Notes under the pieces: generated by a model
The model's database searches: none
Seen by the model: only the letters and a program-made list of their open reading frames with translations
What the model was told of the DNA's origin: nothing
NCBI GenBank assembly: GCA_043228905.1
Contig: JBHGNT010000021.1
Span: 9,610,001-9,674,000, forward strand
Direction: 5' to 3'
DNA from: Azolla caroliniana
Taxonomy: Eukaryota > Polypodiophyta
Length of the DNA stretch: 64,000 bases
Made by a program: the position numbers and the translations under genes
Part shown: positions 22,491 through 30,817 of the stretch, one piece after another
How positions within the stretch are numbered: the stretch's first letter is position 1
Layout of the letters: each line of letters opens with the position of its first letter

Positions 22491-23366
22491 TTCGAGAAGC
22501 CTAACCCCTCGAACCACACAATGTTCGAGGAGCCTAACTCCTCGAACCACAGATTGTGGGAGGAGCCTAACTCCTCGAACCACACATTGTTCGAGGAGCC
22601 TAACTCATCAAACCACACATTGTTCGAGGGGCCTAACTTATCGAACCACACATTGTTCGAGGAGCCTAACTCCTCGAACCACACACGTTCCAGGGGCCTA
22701 ACTACTCGAACCACACATTGTTCGAGGGGCCTCACTTCTTGAACCACACACATTCGAGGAGCCTAACTCCTCAAACCACACACATTCGAGGAGCCTAAGC
22801 CCTCGAACCGCACATTGTTCGAGGAGCCTACCTCCTCAAACCTCCTCAAACCACACATGTCCGAGGAGCCCAACTCCTCGACCGCACATTGTTCGAGGGG
22901 CCTCACTCCTCAAACCACACACGTTCAAGGCTCCTAACTCCTCGAACCACACACGTTCGAGGAGCCTAACTCCTCGAACCACACACGTTCGAGGAGCCTA
23001 ACCCCTCGAACCGCACATTGTTCGAGGAGCCTACCTCCTCGAATCACATATGTCCGAGGAGCCCAACTCCTCGATCGTACATTGTTCGAGGAGCCTACCT
23101 CCTCGAACCACACATGCCCGAGGAGCCCAACTCCTCGAACCGCACATTGTCTGAGGAGCCCAACTCCTCGAACCACACATGTTCGAGGGGCCTAACTTCT
23201 CGAACCACACATATTTGAGGAGCCTAACTCCCCGACCCGCACATGTTCGAGGAGCCTAACCCCTCGAACCACACATGTTCAAAGGGCCTAACTCCTCGAA
23301 CCACACATATTTGAGGAGCCTAACTCCCTGACCCGCACATGTTCGAGGAGCCTAACACCTCGAACA
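22491..23366 (+). repeat. Hairpin minisatellite: 27 units of 32-33 bp
   Basis: Unit consensus TTCGAGGAG CCTAA CTCCTCGAA followed by CCACACATG. The first 23 bases form a perfect 9-bp stem with a 5-base loop in the consensus. I counted 27 consecutive units; one (near 22830) has a 10-bp internal duplication. It lies between the second protease-like ORF and the splice acceptor. No spacers or Cas genes are present, so it is not a CRISPR array. Confidence 0.92.
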
Positions 23367-23434
23367 ATATCCTTCCTGCTACCCTTCTGAACCCAAATTC
23401 CCCCACCCTGCTAATCGGGATTCATCACTGAATT

Positions 23435-23460
23435 TAACTATACTAATCTTTTCCCCGCAG
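23435..23460 (+). promoter_or_regulatory. Predicted splice acceptor before the 3' ORF
   Basis: TATACTAATCTTTTCCCCGCAG contains a near-perfect branch site (TACTAAT, 23441-23447), a pyrimidine run and a CAG/G junction. An ATG follows at 23471. This would allow the downstream ORF to be expressed from a spliced subgenomic RNA, as proposed for env-like ORFs in Athila elements. Confidence 0.6.
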
Positions 23461-23470
23461 GTTGCAAACG

Positions 23471-24210
23471 ATGACATCATCTCGATTCAGCAAACTCCTC
23501 CACGCATACTACCCCGATGCGGTTCCTTAGTCATTCCACCGGTGTTCAACAACACCCGATGTACTTAGCCACTCCCCACGGCTGCAACGCAACTCAAGTA
23601 CCTCGAACCCGACGTGTTCGCCACCCTCTCACGACTTTGCATCAAGTTCTTCCTCGGGATCGGGCCGTGGGGCGTCCTACCCGAGCTGGTCAACCGCTTA
23701 CTCACCGGGTACAACCCTGATACGGGCCACATCGATATGCAGGCTTTCACGGATCCCCCCGCCTTCGCATTCCAGTTCACCGTGGCCGACTTTTGCGCTA
23801 CGCTACAGTCACCACTCGATGGCACCCCCTTCCGCACCACGAGGACCCTTGGGGTTGTCCCCGCCATCATTCCTGCCGCCTACGCCGAATATTCTGGACG
23901 CGAAGGTTGGCGTTACATCTAAATCCCTCTCCATCTCCACGACCGTTGTAGTGCAATTGCCCAAATCGGCGACACCACATCTACCGATGCCACCGCCCGT
24001 CTCACCGGCGAGTACCTCAAGTGGGCACATGATTCGCAACCGGTCAAGTGGGCTCATGAGCTTGTCCGCTGGGTCCGAGAATGGCACACACGGCCCAAAT
24101 CGACAGTCAATTTCGTGTGGTTCCTCACCCGCTACTTGTGCGCAAAGTTCAGCATCGGACCCCCCCTGCCCCTCCCTTCATACGCTGCCAGGAACGCTTC
24201 CGCAAGATAA
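23471..24210 (+). pseudogene. Tat element 3' ORF, N-terminal part
   Basis: Coding-looking sequence after the splice acceptor. The ATG frame at 23471 stops after 19 codons. From about 23581 another frame stays open for over 200 codons with only one TAA (23920-23922), rich in Trp, Leu and Arg (for example LGIGPWGVLPELVNRLL and WAHELVRWVREWH). I recognise no domain and see no signal peptide or transmembrane helix that would support an envelope protein. It lies where Athila/Tat elements often carry an additional ORF. Probably the degenerated start of the same ORF that continues at 24719. Confidence 0.5.
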
Positions 24211-24718
24211 CTGTACCAGGCCAACCCAAGCACCTTCGCCTCTCCGAACGCGACTTCTTATGATAGGTACACCAAGGCGAACAGGAACGGCCACCGGCAC
24301 ACAAACAACCCCCGATCACCCACGTGTCAACCGAAGCTAATCTCGACACCCGTGAGGATATCACAAATCGTGTCAAGGAATTCTAGACACACGTGTTCAC
24401 CCTCACCGAAATCCAGGCCTTGTCCACTACCTTCCACTATGTGTCACATCAGAACACAACCACGACCCCGCGTACCTGCAACTGCACAACCGACTCAATC
24501 TTGCGTGACCAACGGAACCCACCAGCCCTGCCTCCCCCCACCTTGCCAACGTCTCTACCTTGAGAACCCTCACCCCCCACCCTGGACGCAACTACCCAGC
24601 CCTTCCTACCCATCACAACCGACGACACCCCGCAACCTCGACCCCATAAACTCACCCGCCACAATGCTCCCAACATCGAAACCCCCGACTAACCATCGCC
24701 CGCACCGAACGTGACGCC

Positions 24719-25657
24719 ATGGTCCACCAAGTCGAAGTCGCCAATGAACGGAACCGATGTATCCTCATCAAACACCGCCACCAGTGCGCCGACCTCGAAA
24801 AGGAAATCCTCCAACTCCGCACGTCCAAAGCCACCCTTGAACACACCCTCAGGCTCGGCATGACGGACCCCTCCACTGTTCAGACATCTCTCCTTACCCC
24901 AACTGGCTCTCCGAATATGATTCAGGCACTCTCGGTATACATGACCTCGACATCCCTGCTCTCCGAACTTTTCACTACACCACGTACACCACGTACCCTC
25001 CTCATCCAAGCCACGTGCGTCCTTTGGTCGTTGGCCGCCACACGTCGCGTATTCTTTGACGACGCCACACCCCTAGACCAACAGACCCTCATCCGAGTAC
25101 TCCCTGAAGACAACCACACCCTTGCCCTCTTCATGTTGTACCAGGAAGCCACCAAAGAACCTTCTCCCCCTGCCGGCGAGCTCTTCCCCCAATATCTCCC
25201 TATTTTGTTCCTTGAAGGTATGGCCTACCTTCACACCGCCCTCACCCCCGACTTAGACATCTTTGACCTGATCTATTTCACCAACCCTTCTGATGTCACG
25301 ATGCAAGTCCCCGAAGACCAGCTAGCCCACCTCTTCACAACACTGGTGCGCTTACACCACATTGCCAACACCCTCACCTGCACCCTGTTGGAGAACACTA
25401 TGACCTCCGTACCCCCTTTCGGTTTCCTTTGGCTAATACGTGCTTGGCAAACCGCCTGGGATGTCGGGCTTCGTACTCACATATTCAGCATCGAATACAC
25501 CGCATTCAACTGGCCCACCAACCTCGAGGCTGATGACATACCAGAATTAGCCCTATACCTGGACGTCTCTCGCGAGTATGAACTCATGAAGTTCGATGAG
25601 GCTCGTGCTCGGGCCCTCCTACCCCCGCACCCCCGCACCACCCTCCACCATCCCTAA
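24719..25657 (+). CDS. Unknown Tat 3' ORF, first copy (312 aa)
   Basis: Open from the ATG at 24719. Residues about 1-45 look like a coiled coil (basic, Leu-heptad-like, ending LEKEILQLRTSKATLEH). The rest is a mostly helical domain (for example LFPQYLPILFLEGMAYLHTA and LWLIRAWQTAWDVGLRTHIF) that is repeated in the next two ORFs. It ends at a stop created by the tandem duplication junction. I do not recognise the family. Its position 3' of pol and after a splice acceptor makes it the element's accessory ORF. Neither an envelope nor an enzyme signature is visible. Confidence 0.6.
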   Translation: MVHQVEVANERNRCILIKHRHQCADLEKEILQLRTSKATLEHTLRLGMTDPSTVQTSLLTPTGSPNMIQALSVYMTSTSLLSELFTTPRTPRTLLIQATCVLWSLAATRRVFFDDATPLDQQTLIRVLPEDNHTLALFMLYQEATKEPSPPAGELFPQYLPILFLEGMAYLHTALTPDLDIFDLIYFTNPSDVTMQVPEDQLAHLFTTLVRLHHIANTLTCTLLENTMTSVPPFGFLWLIRAWQTAWDVGLRTHIFSIEYTAFNWPTNLEADDIPELALYLDVSREYELMKFDEARARALLPPHPRTTLHHP

Positions 25658-27265
25658 ACCCTCAGCCTCGGGCCTCGGCAGGACGGACCCCTCCACTGTT
25701 TAGACATCTCTCCTTACCCCAATGGGCCCTCTGAATATGATTCAGGCACTCTCAATGTACGTGACCTCGACATCCCTGCTCTCCGAACTTTTCACTGCAC
25801 CATGTACATCGTGTACCCTCCTCATCCAAGACACGTGCGTCCTTTCGTCCTTGGCCGCCATGCGTCGCGTATTCTTTGACGACGCCACACCCCCAGATCG
25901 ACAGACCTTCATCCGAGTACTCCCTGAAGACAACCACGCCCTTGCCCTCTTCATGTTGTACCAGGAAGCCACCAAAGAACCTTCTCCCCCTGCCAGCGAG
26001 CTCTTCCCCCAGTATCTCCCTATTTTGTTCCTTGAAGGTATGACCTACCTTCACACCGCCCTCACCCCCGACTTAGACATCTTTGACCTGATCTATTTCA
26101 CCAACCCTTCTGATGTCACGATGCAAGTCCCCGAAGACCAGCTAGCCCACCTCTTCACAACACTGGTGCGCTTACACCACATTGCCAACACCCTCACCTG
26201 CACCCTGTTGGAGAACACTATGACCTCCGTAGCCCCTTTCGGTTTCCTTTGGCTAATACGTGCTTGGCAAACCGCCTGGGATGTCGGGCTTCGTACTCAC
26301 ATATTCAGCATCGAATACACCGCATTCAACTGGCCCACCAACCTCGAGGCTGATGACATACCAGAATTAGCCCTATACCTGGACGTCTCTCGCGAGTATC
26401 AACTCATGAAGTTCGATGAGGCTCGTGCTCGGGCCCTCCTACCCCCGCACCCCCGCACCACCCTCCACCATCCCTAAACCCTCAGCCTCGGGCCTCGGCA
26501 GGACGGACCCCTCCACTGTTTAGACATCTCTCCTTACCCCAATGGGCCCTCTGAATATGATTCAGGCACTCTCAATGTACGTGACCTCGACATCCCTGCT
26601 CTCCGAACTTTTCACTGCACCATGTACATCGTGTACCCTCCTCATCCAAGACACGTGCGTCCTTTCGTCCTTGGCCGCCATGCGTCGCGTATTCTTTGAC
26701 GACGCCACACCCCCAGATCGACAGACCTTCATCCGAGTACTCCCTGAAGACAACCACGCCCTTGCCCTCTTCATGTTGTACCAGGAAGCCACCAAAGAAC
26801 CTTCTCCCCCTGCCAGCGAGCTCTTCCCCCAGTATCTCCCTATTTTGTTCCTTGAAGGTATGACCTACCTTCACACCGCCCTCACCCCCGACTTAGACAT
26901 CTTTGACCTGATCTATTTCACCAACCCTTCTGATGTCACGATGCAAGTCCCCGAAGACCAGCTAGCCCACCTCTTCACAACACTGGTGCGCTTACACCAC
27001 ATCACCAACACCCTCACCTGCACCCTGTTGGAGAACACTATGACCTCCGTACCCCCTTTCAGTTTCCTTTGGCTAATACGTGCTTGGCAAACCGCCTGGG
27101 ATGTTGGGCTTCGTACTCACATATTCAGCATCGAATACGCCGCATTCAACTGGCCCACCAACCTCGAGGCTGACGACATACCAGAATTAGCCCTATACCT
27201 GGATGTCTCTCGCGAGTATCAACTCATGAAGTTCGATGAGGCTCGTGCTCGGGCCCTCCTACCCC
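24855..27265 (+). repeat. 820-bp tandem triplication in Tat 3' ORF
   Basis: Three head-to-tail copies (approximately 24855-25672, 25673-26492 and 26493-27265), period 820 bp, which is not a multiple of three. Copies two and three are almost identical. Copy one shows more differences. Confidence 0.93.
25722..26477 (+). CDS. Unknown Tat 3' ORF, second copy (251 aa)
   Basis: Second tandem copy of the helical domain, lacking the N-terminal coiled coil. Only scattered substitutions separate it from the first copy, and it is nearly identical to the third, sharing that copy's differences from the first. The upstream ATG arises from the duplicated segment. It has no obvious promoter of its own and may just be a by-product of the duplication, although the frame has stayed open. 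Confidence 0.5.
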   Translation: MGPLNMIQALSMYVTSTSLLSELFTAPCTSCTLLIQDTCVLSSLAAMRRVFFDDATPPDRQTFIRVLPEDNHALALFMLYQEATKEPSPPASELFPQYLPILFLEGMTYLHTALTPDLDIFDLIYFTNPSDVTMQVPEDQLAHLFTTLVRLHHIANTLTCTLLENTMTSVAPFGFLWLIRAWQTAWDVGLRTHIFSIEYTAFNWPTNLEADDIPELALYLDVSREYQLMKFDEARARALLPPHPRTTLHHP

Positions 27266-27621
27266 CACACCCCCCTCCCACGGAGATCAACCTGGAGTGG
27301 GACCACGACTCACCTGATGAACCTGACACCCAACCGCCTCCTCGCCCTCACCCTCCCTCCCCCTCCCACCTACAAGCCCACCTCCTCCCTCCCCCCTCCC
27401 CCCCTTGCCACTCGACTCCACACCCTCACCTCAGCGAACACCACGTCCCCGACCACACACACCCCATGTTCGGTGACAACCCCTTTCGTACACCCCCCTC
27501 GGCCCACCCCCTTCCCCCCCACCACCCGACCCTTTCCCCCTCCACACGCGGGTCGTCACCCACCCCAATCGGACATTCACGGAGGTCAACCACCCAGCGT
27601 GGGGCCTCGCCTTTGATTTGA
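26542..27621 (+). CDS. Unknown Tat 3' ORF, third copy with Pro-rich tail (359 aa)
   Basis: Third tandem copy. Here the domain (residues about 1-240) runs on into a tail of about 115 residues rich in Pro, His and Ser (for example PPPRPHPPSPSHLQAH), which is the likely original C-terminus. Copies one and two are cut short at the equivalent of residue 240. This suggests the ancestral protein was coiled coil + helical domain + Pro-rich tail, split by two rounds of duplication. Confidence 0.58.
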   Translation: MGPLNMIQALSMYVTSTSLLSELFTAPCTSCTLLIQDTCVLSSLAAMRRVFFDDATPPDRQTFIRVLPEDNHALALFMLYQEATKEPSPPASELFPQYLPILFLEGMTYLHTALTPDLDIFDLIYFTNPSDVTMQVPEDQLAHLFTTLVRLHHITNTLTCTLLENTMTSVPPFSFLWLIRAWQTAWDVGLRTHIFSIEYAAFNWPTNLEADDIPELALYLDVSREYQLMKFDEARARALLPPHPPPTEINLEWDHDSPDEPDTQPPPRPHPPSPSHLQAHLLPPPSPPCHSTPHPHLSEHHVPDHTHPMFGDNPFRTPPSAHPLPPHHPTLSPSTRGSSPTPIGHSRRSTTQRGASPLI

Positions 27622-27720
27622 ATAAAGGTCCAACTCGCCGCCAACTGGTCGGGCTTTGGACCCGCGTCAACGTACTCCCCGCCACCTACAAACGGGATTT
27701 TGAAACCATGATTGACACGC

Positions 27721-28741
27721 CGTCGTGTGGTTTTTCACACACGATATGAAAACTAGTAATACAATTATTTAAGATTAGCTTAATGTATTCATATGGAAAG
27801 ATAGATGTCTTCAAGAGCTTCATAGCGTATTTTACTACGCATGAAACGAATAAACAAGTATCAAGTTATGTGAGTGAAGTTTGAAGAAAAAAAAAGAAAA
27901 GACAAAACTGTGAGATATCCCAGATAGATAAGACAACATTGGAACCCAGGATATATAAGGGAAACCAAAACATATTCATTCTATCAATGTGTGGAGCACA
28001 AAATGTTCAAGTTGACTTGGGCTACATTCTGTGGTATCGACGCTTCGGGCGTACGCGCGTGTGCATGGCCGCGTGGACATTTTCGGACATATGCGCGTGT
28101 GCAAGTTTCGGGCGTACGCGTGCACGGCCGCGTGGACGTTTCAGACGGACGCGTGTATGCAGACGAGCGCACGGATGCGTACACGGCGCGGTCGGGACGC
28201 GTGTGTGCGTGGATGCGTACACTGCGCGGTCGAGAGTTTTGCGCGCGGACGCGTCTACGGTATGGTTGTGACGCACGTACAGATTGCGCACGGGCTAAAC
28301 TTTATGGATGATTGGGTCATTTGGCCGAATTATACGGACGGTTCAACAAAGAGCTGGATATATATTTTTTCCCCTTCTTCTTCTCTCTCCCATTCCTTGG
28401 GGAACAGATTATCTCTCATATTGGTATCAAACTCTAGGCTTGGCTTGCTCAATCTTTCTTGTCAAAAATTGTCTCTCATATTCATATTGGACCACTCCTT
28501 ATATGGTTGTTGGCTCCTTTCTTTAAAAAATTTATCTGTCATTTTTATCTCCAACCTATTGTAACAAGATTCTTGAATTATAAAATAATCTATTTTCTTA
28601 TGCAATAAACTAACGTTTTTTCTCATCTACTTGTCTTATATGTGAATTGCTTGTGTTGTACGTGTTGCACTAAATCCTTCCAGTCCAGAACCCCGACGGT
28701 TCCGCCTCACGATTTGCACATAGTGACGGATTTTCACGACA
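27721..28741 (+). repeat. Solo LTR of gypsy A family (1021 bp)
   Basis: Starts CGTCGTGTGG (first T probably mutated) and ends TTTTCACGACA. It is flanked by ACGC (27717-27720 and 28742-28745). The first 300 bp align with the gypsy A LTR from 2570, and the last 70 bp match its end (CACATAGTGACGGATTTTCA). The middle is a GC-rich region with repeated CGCGTGTGCATGG-like motifs. It has no internal region, so it is a solo LTR. Confidence 0.85.
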
Positions 28742-29038
28742 ACGCGTTTTTTCCCTGCTTACATAAGCTTTAGTCAAAACCTCCCTTCTCCCTTCGCTTG
28801 CCACAACACCTGCACCTGGCTCACTAGCCCCAAGAAATATTTCTTCACGACAATCAACCAACTGCAGGAAATCCGGCTACCACCATTGAACATCCGCCGT
28901 CTTCGCCATCATCTCCGATGCCACCCCCCCCCCCCCCCCCCCCAAGGAACCCCCCTACTCAATCCTACTCGCCCCCGACGCCCGAAGCTCCCCTCCCACA
29001 GTGCACCCGGGAGTGTGCACTCATTAGGTTGGGGAAGA
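28742..29038 (+). other. Tat element 3' untranslated end with poly-C and polypurine tract
   Basis: No gene. It contains a run of about 20 C (28924-28943) and the polypurine tract TTGGGGAAGA (29029-29038) right before the 3' LTR. Confidence 0.75.
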
Positions 29039-29599
29039 TGTTAAGCGCTAGGATAACAACATAACCATCCACGAATAAGAGCGCGTCAACAAGGACGTAG
29101 AGGAAACAACAAGAGGAAAAGAAGCAAAGAGACGTCCAAGTCTGAAAGGCCCATACCCTAAACATGAAAGCTATATAAACCACATAGTAGTGGATTTGTG
29201 GGGGTTCTCCCATTTGTAAAGATCTCCTAAGTGATTAAGAGTTAGAAGCTTCCTCTCCTCTTTCTTGTAACCTTTAAGCTTAAGAGAGATTAGTGAAGTG
29301 TTTAGTTAGAGAACACTAATATCTCTTCCTTCTTGGTGCTAGAACTCTAAACAAAGAGGGTTAATAAATATATTCATTAATCCTGTTGTCTATATTCATT
29401 ACCCCATTGTTTATGAGAGCGAGCTTGAGAGAGTGAGAGAGATATTGTGCCTAATCATCTATTAGTTGTTAAGTGAGTGTGAGGCTTTGAGGTGCCCGAC
29501 AACCATCTCCACCCGATTCACCATCAAGAGGGTATACACTAGTCTAAATCCCGCCACGACATCGAGGAGCTTACTCCATTGATACATAGATCCTTCACA
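29039..29599 (+). repeat. Tat element 3' LTR (561 bp)
   Basis: Starts TGTTAAG, ends CTTCACA, followed by TSD ACTAG at 29600-29604. Equal in length to the 5' LTR. Confidence 0.93.
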
Positions 29600-30113
29600 A
29601 CTAGTTGAAGTAGAAGTCGACATAGAATTTGCTCAATGTCTCATCACGAACATTCCGCGATGGTCTTCATAATCAAAGTTGATGGCGTAATTTGTGAGTT
29701 ATTGGCTTGTGGAAGCCGACTCCCGCTTCTTCTTTCGGCACTTTTCTTCATGGTGGCTGATTTTTCCGCAATATCCACATTCGATTGAGGTTTGTCGGCT
29801 CAAACCGGAATGGAAGCTCCCCCTTCTTCCGACGGTTCGAATGTGTGTAGAGCATGTCTTGTTGCTAAAATTGGGAGTTGTTTTCGTAAGTTGGACCTTG
29901 TCCGCCTCTTCCTTGGCCAAATCAGCCTCTTGCTTGTTCACGTCCTCTTCCTCCGTTTGAATGTGTAGAGCATGTGGCCTTGTGAGGCGTTGCTCCTCGT
30001 TCGAACATGGTTTTCTTCAACCAACAACATGAATTGAAGATCGAAGAAAGAGAGAGGATTCTCCCTTGCTAGTACAACGGTCTTCATCGTGCCAAACCAT
30101 GGTGCAAGGCCGC
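29600..30113 (-). pseudogene. gag: Copia C gag, C-terminal part with zinc knuckle
   Basis: Minus-strand sequence between gypsy B and the Tat element. It contains the end of the copia gag core (LAPWFGTMKTVV.., ENPLSFFDLQFMLLVEE) and, near 29800, the zinc knuckle CGYCGKISHHEEKC (CX2CX4HX4C). A Lys/Arg/Ser-rich linker runs towards the protease at 7743. A few in-frame stops and one frameshift are present. Both ends coincide with insertion points. Confidence 0.88.
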
Positions 30114-30817
30114 TGTCGTGCCCTTCGGCTCCGGATCGTTGCGTGAGTCGGGTGGGAACCGCCGAGGTTTTTGACTAGGAGGAAGAGGAATACAACTTAA
30201 GGCTAGATATGAATAGTGGAAAGAGAAGTAAGATAGCAATCTCGTGAATCCCACGAGTTTAGTGTAATTAAAACAATATTTAGATTATAAGAGCAATTAG
30301 ATGGCAAAATTCGTGAATCCCACGAATATATTAGATTGATCCAACCTTGTATATTAATCAACAACCATATACATATTTCTCTCCTCCTTATATAAAGATG
30401 GAAGAGGCTAAGCATGGCTTCATGCTTTTTCACCTAAAGTGTCCATGCACACTAAATGTGCATGTGATGCTTTGTCATTTCCTAAATATAGGGCCCATGC
30501 ACGCTAGATGTGCATGAGTCACTTTTAATGTCACGTGTAAATAAAATATTCATACTCTAAAGAATACATGATTTTTACCTTTTAATAAAGGTATGTGTAA
30601 ATAAAGGTCTTATACGTATTAAATCTATATTTATAACACTAAAGATAAGTTATTACAATGGTAAAGTTAGGGTTTATCTACGTGGAGGTGCATGGTTTGA
30701 ATCTTGCCCTATGCACGTGATAAATTCTTTTGATATATTATTTATTTATTTATATGTATCTAAAATCGGATATATTATTTTATGGTTTTCACGTAGTGTG
30801 TGGAATACACTACAACA
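30114..30817 (-). repeat. Gypsy B 3' LTR (704 bp)
   Basis: On the minus strand it starts TGTTGTAGTG at 30817 and ends CACGACA at 30114. A polypurine tract (GGAGGGGGCGAA) directly precedes it. The last codons of pol run 43 bp into it. Confidence 0.85.
30650..30720 (+). other. tRNA-like module inside gypsy B LTR
   Basis: On the plus strand, antisense to the LTR, a CAATGGTAAAGTTAG block (degenerate A box) and GGTTTGAATC (B-box-like) are spaced as in a tRNA. Weaker than the module in gypsy A. Confidence 0.4.

Larger units (their letters stand above)
7744..29599 (+). mobile_element. Giant Athila/Tat-like LTR retrotransposon (21.9 kb with nested insertions)
   Basis: Two 561-bp LTRs (7744-8304 and 29039-29599) in direct orientation are flanked by the 5-bp duplication ACTAG (7739-7743 and 29600-29604). 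The primer binding site after the 5' LTR matches tRNA-Asp, as in the Athila/Tat/Ogre group. Order: gag, protease, [gag-only element, solo LTR], RT, RNase H, integrase, a second protease-like ORF, repeat arrays, a splice acceptor, a triplicated unknown ORF, [solo LTR], PPT, LTR. Without the three nested pieces it is about 15.2 kb. The LTRs differ at about 37 of 561 positions counted by eye, so the insertion is not recent. Confidence 0.93.

Noticed and set aside
22437-22742. 101-aa ORF with repeated EEPNSSNHT-like motif as a repeat protein
   Set aside because: It is a by-product of the 33-bp hairpin minisatellite; units of 32 bp break the frame and neither end has coding character.
22491-23366. 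CRISPR-like array
   Set aside because: Units are directly adjacent without unique spacers, and the context is a plant retrotransposon.
23471-27621. Envelope-like protein of an Athila element
   Set aside because: No signal peptide, no transmembrane segment, no glycosylation-rich ectodomain pattern; only the position fits.
27984-28564. Overlapping ORFs on both strands with Arg/Thr/Val-rich repeats
   Set aside because: They lie inside the solo LTR and follow its GC-rich repeats; no domain.
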